DNA of 64,000 nucleotides, from contig NZ_KL647042.1 of the NCBI RefSeq assembly GCF_000725495.1, forward strand, positions 62,001 to 126,000, written 5' to 3'. The stretch is from Streptomyces aureus. Lineage in GTDB: Bacteria; Actinomycetota; Actinomycetes; Streptomycetales; Streptomycetaceae. Below the pieces are notes generated by a model. That model ran no database searches, was not told where the DNA came from, and was given only the letters and a program-made list of their open reading frames with translations. Below, piece by piece: positions 51,817-60,646 of the stretch; position 1 is the stretch's first letter, and each line of letters opens with the position of its first letter. A program made the translations under genes and the position numbers.

Positions 51817-53019
51817 GTGATCGAGCTGGAGGGGGTTCCCGAGCTGATCGACCCAGTCATGGTGGCCGCGTTCGAGGGCTGGAACGACGCCGGTGACGCC
51901 GCCTCCGCCGCGGTCGCGCATCTGGACCGGGAATGGAAGGGCGAGGTGTTCGCGGCGCTGGACGCCGAGGACTACTACGACTTCCAGGTGAACCGTCCGA
52001 CGGTGTGGCTGGACGGCGGCGTACGCAAGATCACGTGGCCGACCACGCGGCTGTCGGTGGTCCGCGTCGGCGGCGAGAAGCCGCGCGACCTCGTGCTGGT
52101 CCGGGGCATCGAGCCGTCGATGCGCTGGCGCTCGTTCTGCAACGAACTGCTGGGCTTCGCGCACGAACTGGGCGTGGAGCTGGTGGTGATCCTGGGCGCG
52201 CTGCTCGGTGACACCCCGCACACCCGTCCGGTGCCGGTCAGCGGGGTCACCTCGGACTCCGACCTGGCGCGCACGATGGACCTGGAGGAGACCAAGTACG
52301 AGGGCCCCACGGGCATCGTCGGCATCCTCCAGGAGGCGTGCACGCACGCGGGCGTACCGGCCGTGTCCCTGTGGGCGGCCGTACCGCACTACGTGTCGCA
52401 GCCGCCGAACCCGAAGGCGACGCTGGCGCTGCTCAACCGCCTGGAGGACCTCATCGACCTGCGCATCCCGCTGGGCGAGCTGCCCGAGGACGCGCGGGCC
52501 TGGCAGCTGGGCGTCGACCAGCTGGCCGCCGAGGACAGCGAGGTCGCCGAGTACGTGCAGACGCTGGAGGAGGCCCGGGACACCGCCGAGCTGCCGGAGG
52601 CCTCGGGCGAGGCGATCGCCCGCGAGTTCGAGCGGTATCTGCGCCGCAGGGACGGCGGGGGTCCGACGGCGGGAGCCTCCGGCCTCGCGACGGAGGGCGG
52701 CGAGCCCGCCTCGTACCTCCGGGACACTCCGGGGGGCCGCACCCGGCCGCCGGTGGCACAGCGCCCCGAGTCCGGCAACGGACAGGAGGGCGGCCCGGAC
52801 GCCCGGGACCGTACGTCCGGCTCCGGGGACGGTCCGGGATCGCCCGACGAACCCGACGCACCGGCGGCGGACGCGGCGGCGCCCGAGGAGACACCGGAGT
52901 CCCCAGAGCCACCGGATGCCTCCGGGCCGTCCGATCCGCCCGGCTCCTCCGACTCCCCCGGCTCCCCCGGTTCCTCCGACTCGCCGGGCTCCGGCGGGGA
53001 GGACTCCTCCGAGGAGTGA
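51817..53019 (+). CDS. parJ: PAC2-domain protein ParJ (ParA-interacting)
   Basis: A 400-residue protein with an N-terminal PAC2 (proteasome assembly chaperone 2) domain, about residues 8-270 (VMVAAFEGWNDAGDAASAAV; VVILGALLGDTPHTRPVPVS). The tail from about residue 285 is Gly/Pro/Ser/Asp-rich and disordered, with short DSPGSPGSSDSPGS repeats. Its position after glpD corresponds to S. coelicolor SCO1662, which I recall as ParJ, a regulator of ParA assembly during sporulation septation. GGAAGGAGG precedes the GTG. Whether it also assists the 20S proteasome is unknown. Confidence 0.88.
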   Translation: MIELEGVPELIDPVMVAAFEGWNDAGDAASAAVAHLDREWKGEVFAALDAEDYYDFQVNRPTVWLDGGVRKITWPTTRLSVVRVGGEKPRDLVLVRGIEPSMRWRSFCNELLGFAHELGVELVVILGALLGDTPHTRPVPVSGVTSDSDLARTMDLEETKYEGPTGIVGILQEACTHAGVPAVSLWAAVPHYVSQPPNPKATLALLNRLEDLIDLRIPLGELPEDARAWQLGVDQLAAEDSEVAEYVQTLEEARDTAELPEASGEAIAREFERYLRRRDGGGPTAGASGLATEGGEPASYLRDTPGGRTRPPVAQRPESGNGQEGGPDARDRTSGSGDGPGSPDEPDAPAADAAAPEETPESPEPPDASGPSDPPGSSDSPGSPGSSDSPGSGGEDSSEE

Positions 53020-53028
53020 CAGGCCCGC

Positions 53029-53061
53029 AAGGGGCGGTACGCGCCACGCGTACCGCCCCTT
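53029..53061 (+). terminator. Terminator downstream of parJ
   Basis: A perfect 15-bp stem (53029-53043 with 53047-53061, arm AAGGGGCGGTACGCG) and a CCA loop, followed by TCGTGTTG. Confidence 0.9.
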
Positions 53062-53478
53062 CGTGTTGCCCGGGGTCCCCGGCGCGGACGCGGCCGGACC
53101 AAGCCCGCGCCGGCCCGGTCCCCCACGTCCGCCGCGGTGCCGTCCGCCCGGGCGGCTCGTGTCCGGGGGCGTTCAACCACCCATGGCGTCCCACGACATG
53201 ACATCCGTCTCGCCTGCCTTCGGCCGGAATTCGGCGTGACATCTGTTTCAGGACGGATTGCACACGTTGCCCAATTCAACTTGTTCTCAAACCAAGTTGG
53301 CGCATTCGGGGTGGACGGGATCCGGTGGGCGTGCCAGGTTGTGCGTCGAAGGCGCCGCCCCTCGAGGGGAGTCGGCGCGCGGCGCCGGCCGCAGGACAGC
53401 GCACGGCACGGCGCGGGACACGCAGCGAACGGCACACGCAGGGACCGGCACCCCAGGGATCGAAGGGAGCGGTACGCG
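53062..53478. other. Upstream region of the subtilase/Gln-rich pair
   Basis: About 417 bp with no gene. Bases 53240-53310 are distinctly A/T-richer than anything nearby and contain an inverted repeat (listed separately). The right part (53380-53460) has repeated GGCACACGCAG-like fragments. Confidence 0.55.
53277..53299. promoter_or_regulatory. Candidate operator upstream of the subtilase gene
   Basis: Inverted repeat CAACTTG-N9-CAAGTTG within an A/T-rich island, 180 bp before the subtilase ATG. CCAA on the left and TTGG on the right extend the symmetry loosely. Confidence 0.45.
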
Positions 53479-55221
53479 ATGACCGACCAGGTACAGCCGG
53501 CGCAGGGCCCGGGATTGTCCGGGCCGGGGCCCGACGGAGCGGGATTCACCTACCGAGGAGCCGAGCAGGAGCTGATCGTCGTCGCCCGTCCGGAGGTCAG
53601 GCTGCGGGCACGGGCCGAGGGCGTCCGCTCGGCCGCGGGCGCGGACGTCTCGGCCCTCGACATGTTCCTCAGTGACGAACAGCTCGTGCTGGAGCCGCTG
53701 TTCGGCGGCGAGGACCGGATCGGGCAGTCCGCGGCGGGCACCGGGAACGGGCCCGACCTCGCGCTGTTCTACCGGCTGCGCGGTGCCCGCAGTCGTGCTC
53801 AGGAGCTGCGGGCGCGGATCGCCGCGCTGCCGGGGATCGACGCGGCGTACGTGAAGCCGGGTGCCGTTCCCGCGGCGCCGGAACCGGCGCTGTGGGCCGG
53901 CCGCGGCGAGGACGACCGGCGGCTGAAGGAAGGGGCGCCCATCACCCCGGACTTCACGGGGCGGCAGGGCTATCTGCGCCCGGCGCCCGAGGGCGTCGAC
54001 GCGTACTGGGCGTGGCAGCGTCCGGGCGGTTCGGGCCGGGGCGTCACCGTGATCGACGTCGAGGGCGCCTGGCAGCTCGGGCACGAGGACCTGGCGTCGA
54101 AGCTGGCCGGTGTCGTGGTGGGCACACCGCACACGGACCTGGCCTGGCGCAACCACGGCACCGCCGTGATCGGGGTGATCGGCGGTGACCGCAACGAGCA
54201 CGGGATCACCGGAATCGTGCCGGAGGCCGTGACCGCGGCCGCGTCCGTCCAGGGCATCGGGACGGCCGCGGCGATCCACGCGGCGGCCGAACGGCTGGGC
54301 CCGGGCGACATCATCCTGGTCGAACTGCACGCTCCGGGGCCCCGGTTCGACTTCGAGGAGCGCGACAGCCAGGCCGGCTACATCCCCCTGGAATGGTGGC
54401 CCGACGACTTCGCCGCCATCCAGGACGCGACCGCCCGGGGCATCCTCGTGGTGGCGGCCGCCGGGAACGGCGCCGAGTCGCTCGACGACGCGCTCTACGA
54501 ACGCCGTCCCGCGGAGTTCCCCGAGTGGTGGCGCAACCCGTTCAATCCCTCCAACCCCTCCTCCGGCGCGATCCTGGTCGGCGCGGGCGCGCCGCCGCCC
54601 GGCACCCACGGGCGCGACCACGGGCCGGACCGTTCACGGCTCGCGTTCTCCAACTACGGCGCGCGCGTGGACGCGCAGGGCTGGGGACGCGAGGTCACGA
54701 CCACCGGCGGCTTCTGGGACCGGCCCGGCGATCTGCAGGGCGGGGCCGAGGAGATCGCCTGGTACACGGACACGTTCTCCGGGACCTCATCCGCCTCCCC
54801 GGTGGTGGTCGGTGCCCTGGCCGCGCTGCAGGGCATGCTCAAGGCCGCGGGCCAGGCGCCGATGTCCTCGGAGCGTGCGCGCGTCCTGCTGCGGGCGACG
54901 GGTTCCCCGCAGCAGGACGCGCCGGGCCGGCCCGCCTCCCAGCGCATCGGCAGCCGGCCCGACATCAAGGCGGCGGTGACCCGTCTGCTGCCGGAGGCGG
55001 TCGGCTCGGGCCGCGCCGAGCGGTACTGGGACGAGCTGCTGCCGTATCCGCGTGAACTTCCGCCGAGGCTCCGGCTGTTCGTCGCCGGTGCCTGGCGCAG
55101 CCTCGACAGTCCGTCCCCCGAGATCCGCCAGGCGGTGCACACCGCCTTCGCGGGGGGACGGCCCGACGTGAGGGTCTGGTTCGCGGACGACGAGATCGTC
55201 GGCCTGGTGATCACGGGCTGA
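53479..55221 (+). CDS. Cytoplasmic S8 (subtilisin-like) serine protease with C-terminal module
   Basis: A 580-residue subtilase without a signal peptide. Residues ~20-130 form an N-terminal domain resembling an inhibitory propeptide (LRARIAALPGIDAAYVKPG). The catalytic triad is Asp193 (VIDVEG), His226 (NHGTAV) and Ser437 (SGTSSASPVV), with oxyanion Asn330 (AAAGNG). The last ~52 residues (529-580) are a separate small module that also occurs at the C-terminus of the next gene product. The ATG at 53479 follows GGGAG. No transporter or secretion signal is seen, so it should act inside the cell. It lies between parJ and mshC, which I recall as adjacent in S. coelicolor, so it is probably an insertion here. 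Confidence 0.88.
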   Translation: MTDQVQPAQGPGLSGPGPDGAGFTYRGAEQELIVVARPEVRLRARAEGVRSAAGADVSALDMFLSDEQLVLEPLFGGEDRIGQSAAGTGNGPDLALFYRLRGARSRAQELRARIAALPGIDAAYVKPGAVPAAPEPALWAGRGEDDRRLKEGAPITPDFTGRQGYLRPAPEGVDAYWAWQRPGGSGRGVTVIDVEGAWQLGHEDLASKLAGVVVGTPHTDLAWRNHGTAVIGVIGGDRNEHGITGIVPEAVTAAASVQGIGTAAAIHAAAERLGPGDIILVELHAPGPRFDFEERDSQAGYIPLEWWPDDFAAIQDATARGILVVAAAGNGAESLDDALYERRPAEFPEWWRNPFNPSNPSSGAILVGAGAPPPGTHGRDHGPDRSRLAFSNYGARVDAQGWGREVTTTGGFWDRPGDLQGGAEEIAWYTDTFSGTSSASPVVVGALAALQGMLKAAGQAPMSSERARVLLRATGSPQQDAPGRPASQRIGSRPDIKAAVTRLLPEAVGSGRAERYWDELLPYPRELPPRLRLFVAGAWRSLDSPSPEIRQAVHTAFAGGRPDVRVWFADDEIVGLVITG

Positions 55222-55284
55222 GGACGTCGTCCCGCCGGACCGGAACGGAACGCAACCAACCATGAATGGAAGGTGGCACCGAGC

Positions 55285-55917
55285 ATGAGCACGATCCCGC
55301 AGATGAGCCAGCAGGGACAGCAGCAGTACCCGAGCACCTCGCCCTACCAGCAGCAGGGCATCGCCCAGCAGCAGCCGTTCGGGCAGCAGATGCCGTTCGC
55401 GCAGCAGATGCCCCTCGGCCAGCAGATCAGCCAGCAGGCGCAGATGGGGCAGCAGGCGCACATCGGGCCGCAGACGCAGTTCGGACCGCAGACTCAGCAG
55501 TCCTTCGGCCGGCCCGAGACCGGACAGCAGGTTCCGCAGCATCTTCAGCAGCAGCTCCAGCAGCTCGGGCAGCAGCCGCCGTTCCAGCAGCTGCTCCAGC
55601 AGCTCGGCGGTCAGCAGCTCGGCGGTCAGCAGCAGCACCAGCGGATCCAGCAGGGCGAGGCGCTGATCCTGCAGAGCGCCGTGGAGACCAGGTCCCTGGC
55701 CATCGGCATGGCCCAGCACTTCCAGGACGTCGTGACCCCGCTGCCCGGCCAGCCGCAGGCCCTGTACCTGTTCATCGACAACGGCTGGCGCCGGCTCGTC
55801 CACCCCGACCCGGTGACCCACGAGGTGGTCCAGAAGGCCTTCGCCTACGGGCAGCAGGTCTACGGGATCTACGACACCGCCACCGGGGCGGTCCAGTCCG
55901 TCATCGTGACCCGCTAG
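55285..55917 (+). CDS. Gln-rich (prion-like) protein sharing a C-terminal module with the upstream protease
   Basis: A 210-residue protein of unknown function. Residues 1-123 are about 40% glutamine by my count, with short repeats such as QQMPFAQQMPLGQQ and LQQLGGQQLGGQQ; this is a low-complexity, prion-like composition. Residues ~125-155 form a helical linker. Residues ~158-210 (ALYLFIDNGWRRLVHPDP...) align with the C-terminus of the preceding protease: LF, WR, L, P-P, V, AF, G and a final V-I-V/T pattern agree. It starts 63 bp after that gene. I suggest it is the substrate, partner or regulator of the protease; this is inference. Confidence 0.82.
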   Translation: MSTIPQMSQQGQQQYPSTSPYQQQGIAQQQPFGQQMPFAQQMPLGQQISQQAQMGQQAHIGPQTQFGPQTQQSFGRPETGQQVPQHLQQQLQQLGQQPPFQQLLQQLGGQQLGGQQQHQRIQQGEALILQSAVETRSLAIGMAQHFQDVVTPLPGQPQALYLFIDNGWRRLVHPDPVTHEVVQKAFAYGQQVYGIYDTATGAVQSVIVTR

Positions 55918-55939
55918 GAGCAGGGTTCCGCGAGAACGC

Positions 55940-55976
55940 CGAGTGCCGGGCGGAGGAGGTCTCCGCCCGGCACTCG
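55940..55976. terminator. Bidirectional terminator between the Gln-rich gene and mshC
   Basis: A perfect 16-bp stem (55940-55955 with 55961-55976, arm CGAGTGCCGGGCGGAG) and five-base loop between convergent genes. Confidence 0.93.
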
Positions 55977-56016
55977 GGTGTCCCGCCGCGCTCGGGGAGC
56001 GCGGCGGCAGGGGTTG

Positions 56017-57246
56017 CTACAGGGCGACGCCGAGGAGGGCGTCGACGGCCCGCGAGACGACGCCGGGGGCGCTCTCGTCCGTGCCGCCGCTCTCGTGCTG
56101 GAGCGCGGCCCACCGGTCGACGGCGGCGAGCGCGGCCGGGGCGTCGAGGTCGGCGGAGAGCGCGGCGCGGATCTCCTCGACGAGCGCGTCGGCGGACGGC
56201 CCGTCGGGGCGGGACACCGCGGAACGCCAGTCGGCCAGGCGGGCGACGGCCTCGTCGAGGACGCTGTCCGTCCACTCCCAGTCGGAGCGGTAGTGGTGCG
56301 CGAGCAGCGCCAGCCGGATGGCGGCGGGGTCGACCCCGTCGCGCCGCAGGCGGGACACGAAGACGAGGTTGCCCTTGGACTTCGACATCTTCTCGCCGTC
56401 CAGCGCGACCATGCCGGCGTGGACGTACGCCTTGGCCATCGGGAACTCGCCGGTCAGCACCTGGGCGTGGGAGGCGCCCATCTCGTGGTGCGGGAAGGCG
56501 AGGTCGGAGCCGCCGCCCTGGACGTCGAAGGTCATGCCGAGGTGGTCGAGGGCGATGGCGACGCACTCGATGTGCCAGCCGGGGCGTCCGCGGCCCAGTG
56601 AGCCGCCGTCCCAGCTCGGCTCGCCGTCGCGGGCGGCCATCCACAGCATCGGGTCGAGGGGGTTCTTCTTGCCGGGCCGGTCCGGGTCGCCGCCGCGCTC
56701 GGCGGAGAGCAGGCGCATGGTCGCGGCGTCCAGGTTGGAGACCTTGCCGAAGTCGGGGTCGGCCTCGACGGAGAAGTACACGTCGCCGTCGAGTTCGTAC
56801 GCCGCCCCGGCGTCCCGGAGCCGCTCGACGAGCGGCACGATGCCGGGTATCGCCTCGACGGCGCCTATGTAGTGGCGCGGCGGCAGCATCCGCAGGGCCG
56901 TCATGTCCTCACGGAAGAGGGCGGTCTCCTTCTCGGCGAGTCCCACCCAGTCGACGCCGTCGCGCTGGGCCCGCTCCAGGAGCGGGTCGTCGACGTCCGT
57001 CACGTTCTGGACGTAGTGAACCTGCCGCTTGGTGTCGAGCCACACGCGCTGCACGAGGTCGAACGCGTTGTAGGTCGCCGCGTGCCCCATGTGGGTGGCG
57101 TCGTACGGCGTGATACCGCACACGTAGATACGGGCGACGGGACCGGGGGTGAGGGTGACGAGCCCACCGGTCGCGGTGTCGTGGATCCGGAGGTCGCGGC
57201 CCTCACCAGGCAGGGCGGGGACCTCAGAAGCGGGCCAGGCATACAT
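56017..57246 (-). CDS. mshC: Cysteine:1D-myo-inosityl glucosaminide ligase MshC
   Basis: A 409-residue cysteinyl-tRNA-synthetase-like ligase that adds cysteine to GlcN-Ins in mycothiol synthesis. Class I motifs: HMGHA at residues 52-56 (HIGH) and KMSKSKGN (KMSKS). Cys43 in YVCGITPYD is the first zinc ligand. It lacks the C-terminal anticodon-binding region of true CysRS, which agrees with the shorter length. The gene order mshC plus the next three genes is conserved in actinobacteria, to my recollection. Confidence 0.93.
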   Translation of the reverse strand: MYAWPASEVPALPGEGRDLRIHDTATGGLVTLTPGPVARIYVCGITPYDATHMGHAATYNAFDLVQRVWLDTKRQVHYVQNVTDVDDPLLERAQRDGVDWVGLAEKETALFREDMTALRMLPPRHYIGAVEAIPGIVPLVERLRDAGAAYELDGDVYFSVEADPDFGKVSNLDAATMRLLSAERGGDPDRPGKKNPLDPMLWMAARDGEPSWDGGSLGRGRPGWHIECVAIALDHLGMTFDVQGGGSDLAFPHHEMGASHAQVLTGEFPMAKAYVHAGMVALDGEKMSKSKGNLVFVSRLRRDGVDPAAIRLALLAHHYRSDWEWTDSVLDEAVARLADWRSAVSRPDGPSADALVEEIRAALSADLDAPAALAAVDRWAALQHESGGTDESAPGVVSRAVDALLGVAL

Positions 57247-57351
57247 GTCATGAGCCTAACCGGACGGGACTTCCGCATACGAACCGGGCAGCACCGGTTG
57301 GCCGGAAGAGGCTCTTTTCCCCGGCCCGCGCGGCACGGACGGGCCCTCGCG

Positions 57352-58179
57352 TTACACGGGGGGCCAGGGAATGGCGGGCCAGTCGCCGCTCGGTTCCGGG
57401 TGCCTGCCGGAGGCGAGCATCGCCCCGACCCGGGCGCGGGTGGCCTCGATCTCGGCGGCGGTCACGAGTTCGGCCAAGCGGGTGGCGAGCGGTGCGCCCG
57501 GCTCCAGCGCGTCGCGCAGGGAGGCCAGGACCTGGAGGGCCTCCTCGGTGAGCGGCTCCCCGGCCCAGCCCCACAGCAGGGTGCGCAGCTTGTTCTCGGC
57601 GTTGAAGGTGACCCCGTGGTCGATGCCGTAGAGGCGGCCCTCCTGCGACGGCAGCAGATGGCCGCCCTTGCGGTCGGCGTTGTTGATCACGGCGTCCAGG
57701 ACGGCGAGCCGGCGCAGCCGGGCGTCGTCGGCGTGCACGAGCAGCGCCGTCTCGCCCTCGCCGACCTCGGCGAAACCGATCGCCTTCCAGCCCTCGGCGG
57801 GCTCCTCGCCCTCCACGAGCGCGAGCAGTCCCTGCCCGTCCTCGGTGGCGGTCGGCTCGATCCACATCTGGCACATGCCCTCGCCGTAGGGCCCGTCGCG
57901 GAGCACGGTGGTGGGCACGAGCCCCCAGCCGGTGGCCTCGGAGACCTCGTAGGCGGCGACCTCGCGCTGGGCGAGGGTGCCGTCGGGGAAGTCCCACAGC
58001 GGCCGCTCGCCGGCGACGGGTTTGTAGACGCAGAACGCCTCGCGGCCCTCGTAGGACACGGAGCAGTACAGCACCGTGTTGGAGGCCTCACGGATCTGTC
58101 CGCGCACCTTCAGCTCGCCCCGGGCGAGCAGCTCGGCGGTCGTCACGCTCCGCGGCGGTATCCGTTCTGGCGCGGACAT
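57352..58179 (-). CDS. SCO1664-family conserved protein (PI3/4-kinase-like fold)
   Basis: A 275-residue conserved actinobacterial protein of the SCO1664 family (I recall TIGR03843). Recognisable parts are CVYKPVAGERPLWDFPDGTL, near the N-terminal lobe, and LDAVINNADRKGGHLL followed by GIDHGVTFN, which resemble the catalytic loop of HipA/PI3-4-kinase-like enzymes. Kinase activity is possible but not shown. It overlaps the preceding DUF3090 gene by 37 bp, so the two are coupled. Confidence 0.87.
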   Translation of the reverse strand: MSAPERIPPRSVTTAELLARGELKVRGQIREASNTVLYCSVSYEGREAFCVYKPVAGERPLWDFPDGTLAQREVAAYEVSEATGWGLVPTTVLRDGPYGEGMCQMWIEPTATEDGQGLLALVEGEEPAEGWKAIGFAEVGEGETALLVHADDARLRRLAVLDAVINNADRKGGHLLPSQEGRLYGIDHGVTFNAENKLRTLLWGWAGEPLTEEALQVLASLRDALEPGAPLATRLAELVTAAEIEATRARVGAMLASGRHPEPSGDWPAIPWPPV

Positions 58180-58733
58180 ACGTGTCCTTCCGGGTCGAGC
58201 GGGAGGCTGCAGAGCGGGCAGGGGGGCCGGCCGGCGTTGACGACGTCGAGGGCGCGCTTGGCGAAGGCCCTGGCCTGGGTGCCGGTGAGGCGGACGCGGA
58301 GCATCGGGGGGCCGTTCTCCTCGTCCTGGAGGAGCCGCTCCTCGGCCTCGGCGAGGTCCTCGTCGGACTCCGCCTCGACCTCCACGAGGGCCTGCGCCTC
58401 GACGATCATGCGCTGTTCCTCGCCGTCCCAGGCCAGTGCCATGGTGCCGACCCGGAACTCCTCCTCGACGGGGGTGTCGAGGGGCGCGGTGTCGGACACG
58501 TCCGTCGCGGCCATGGCGGGGACGGGGGCGCTGCCGCCGGTGCGCCGGACGACCTCGTCGAGGAGCTCGTCCATGCGCTCGGCGAGCGCGGCGACCTGGG
58601 TCTTCTCCAGGGCCACGCTCGTCACCCGGGGGCCGGAGGATGCCTGCAGGAAGAAGGTACGGCGTCCGGGCAACCCGACCGTGCCGGCCACGAAGCGGTC
58701 CGGGGGGTCGTAGAGGAACACCTGACGGGACAC
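58143..58733 (-). CDS. DUF3090 conserved protein
   Basis: A 196-residue DUF3090 protein (TIGR03847-like). It begins RQVFLYDPPDRFVAGTVGLP and ends with a likely zinc site CPLCSLPLDPEGHVCPRQ. An acidic segment (EAESDEDLAEAEERLLQDEE) lies in the middle. Function unknown; it always travels with the SCO1664-type gene and a histidine phosphatase. I chose the GTG at 58733 with GGAGA upstream. Confidence 0.88.
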   Translation of the reverse strand: MSRQVFLYDPPDRFVAGTVGLPGRRTFFLQASSGPRVTSVALEKTQVAALAERMDELLDEVVRRTGGSAPVPAMAATDVSDTAPLDTPVEEEFRVGTMALAWDGEEQRMIVEAQALVEVEAESDEDLAEAEERLLQDEENGPPMLRVRLTGTQARAFAKRALDVVNAGRPPCPLCSLPLDPEGHVCPRQNGYRRGA

Positions 58734-58848
58734 GTCCTGTCTCCATTGAATCGGCATGGGCCGGCGGTCGGCGCCGGCCCGCATCGGCGGGGAACGGGTT
58801 GACAACTACTGTGCTGGTTCGACCGCTTCACCCTACTGCGGCCGACGA

Positions 58849-59535
58849 TCACGGTGCGCCCGCACCGCCCCCGACCGGAGCGTCGCCGTCCGGGGTTTCC
58901 TCGCGCGGGGCGAGCGAGGCGAGGTCGCCGGTGTCTCCGAGGCGGACGAGAAATGGCCTCAGCCGGGTGTAACGGATCGCCGTTATGGAACACGGTTCTA
59001 CGGAGATCCGCTGAAAGAGGTCGAGATGAAGTCCGAGTGCGTCGGCGACGAGCGACTTGATGATGTCGCCGTGCGAGCACATGAGGTAGACGGCGTCGGC
59101 GCCGTGGTCGCGCTCCACGCGCGCGTTCCACTCGCGTACCGCTTCGGCGGCGCGGTGCTGCATGGCCCGCATCGATTCGCCGCCGGGGAAGGCGGCCGCG
59201 GAGGGGTGCGCCTGGACGACGTCCATCAGCGGCTCGTCCTTGAGCTCGGCGAGCTTGCGGCCCGACCAGTCGCCGTAGTGGGCCTCTCCGATGCGTTCCT
59301 CGGTGTGTACGGGGACGTCGGGGCGGGCCTCGAGCAGCGGCTGGACGGTTTCGCGGCAGCGCTGGAGGGGGCTGGTGACGACCTCGGCGATCGGGAGTGC
59401 GGCCAGCCGGCCGGGCAGGGCGGCGGCCTGCTGCGTCCCGCGTTCGTCGAGCGCTACGCCGGGTGTCCAGCCGGCGAGCAGTCCCGCGGTGTTGGCGGTG
59501 GAGCGTCCGTGCCGGACGAGGATCAGCGTGGGCAT
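58849..59535 (-). CDS. Histidine phosphatase family protein (phosphoglycerate-mutase-like)
   Basis: A 228-residue histidine phosphatase. The catalytic RHG is in LILVRHGRSTAN; the second His is in MCSHGDIIKSLVADAL, and the acid is in ERIGEAHYGDWSGRK. The tail is Gly/Pro-rich. It probably dephosphorylates a small molecule; the substrate is unknown. First gene of a minus-strand group with DUF3090 and SCO1664-type genes, and divergent from corA. Confidence 0.92.
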   Translation of the reverse strand: MPTLILVRHGRSTANTAGLLAGWTPGVALDERGTQQAAALPGRLAALPIAEVVTSPLQRCRETVQPLLEARPDVPVHTEERIGEAHYGDWSGRKLAELKDEPLMDVVQAHPSAAAFPGGESMRAMQHRAAEAVREWNARVERDHGADAVYLMCSHGDIIKSLVADALGLHLDLFQRISVEPCSITAIRYTRLRPFLVRLGDTGDLASLAPREETPDGDAPVGGGAGAP

Positions 59536-59633
59536 GCGGCCCAGCGTAGACGGACGGCGCCGAAAGGCGGCGGGCCCTGTGGAAAGCGGCCCCCGGTGTG
59601 CGCGGGGGCCCCGGCGGCGGGAGAATGCGCACC

Positions 59634-60632
59634 GTGATCGTCGACTGCGCCATCTATCGTGACGGCCGCCGCACCGAGGGTGCCGACGACCTCTCCGAGG
59701 CCCTGGCCCAGTGCCGTGCCGGTGGCCACGCCTTCGTGTGGATCGGTCTGCACGAGCCGACGGAGGACGAGTTCGACCTGGTCACGGAGGAGTTCGCGCT
59801 GCATCCGCTGGCGGTCGAGGACGCCCTCAAGGCCCATCAGCGGCCGAAGCTGGAGGTGTACGAGGACTCGCTGTTCGTGGTCCTCAAGCCGGTGTCGTAC
59901 GAGCCGAAGAGCGACACCGTCACCTCCGGCGAGGTCATGGTGTTCGTGGGCGACTCGTTCGTGGTGACCGTGCGGCACGGCGAGGAGTCGCCGCTCAAGG
60001 CGGTCCGGCAGCGCCTGGAGGCGGATCCCGACACGCTGCGGCACGGGCCGACGGCGGTGCTCTACTCGATCGCGGACGCGACCGTGGACCACTATCTGGA
60101 GGTGGCGACCGAGCTCGGCACGGACCTGGAGGAGCTGGAGGCGGAGGTGTTCTCGCCGCAGCTCGGCGGGTCGCGCCACACCGCGTCGCGGATCTACGCG
60201 TTCAAGCGGCAGGTCCAGGAGTTCCGCCGGGCGACGGTGCCGCTCGCGGTGCCGCTGGCCCGGCTCTCGGGGTCGGGCCTGAAGGTGGCGGACGTGCCGT
60301 TCGTGCACGACGAGGCGCAGCCCTTCTTCCGGGACGTCAACGACCACCTGATGCGGGTGAACGAGTCCGTGGAGCAGTTGGACCGGCTGGTCTCGGACAT
60401 CCTGTCGGCGCATCTGGCGCAGATGAGCGTGCGGCAGAACGACGACATGCGGAAGATCTCCGCGTGGGCGGCCATGGCCGCGGTCCCCACGATGATCGCG
60501 GGGGTCTACGGCATGAACTTCGACCACATTCCGGAGCTGCACTGGCGGTGGGGCTATCCGGCGGTGATCGCGGTGATGGCCGTGCTGGAGGTCCTGCTGT
60601 TCCGGCTGTTCAAGCGCCGGGGCTGGCTGTAG
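59634..60632 (+). CDS. corA: CorA-family magnesium/cobalt transporter
   Basis: A 332-residue divalent cation channel. A large cytoplasmic N-terminal domain is followed by two transmembrane helices at the C-terminus, with the selectivity motif YGMNF between them. I prefer the GTG at 59634 because GGGAG lies 9-10 bp upstream; an ATG at 59625 is almost touching that site. Homologous neighbours differ between species, so no functional link to the flanking genes is implied. Confidence 0.92.
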   Translation: MIVDCAIYRDGRRTEGADDLSEALAQCRAGGHAFVWIGLHEPTEDEFDLVTEEFALHPLAVEDALKAHQRPKLEVYEDSLFVVLKPVSYEPKSDTVTSGEVMVFVGDSFVVTVRHGEESPLKAVRQRLEADPDTLRHGPTAVLYSIADATVDHYLEVATELGTDLEELEAEVFSPQLGGSRHTASRIYAFKRQVQEFRRATVPLAVPLARLSGSGLKVADVPFVHDEAQPFFRDVNDHLMRVNESVEQLDRLVSDILSAHLAQMSVRQNDDMRKISAWAAMAAVPTMIAGVYGMNFDHIPELHWRWGYPAVIAVMAVLEVLLFRLFKRRGWL

Positions 60633-60646
60633 CGGGCCCGCGGGGG

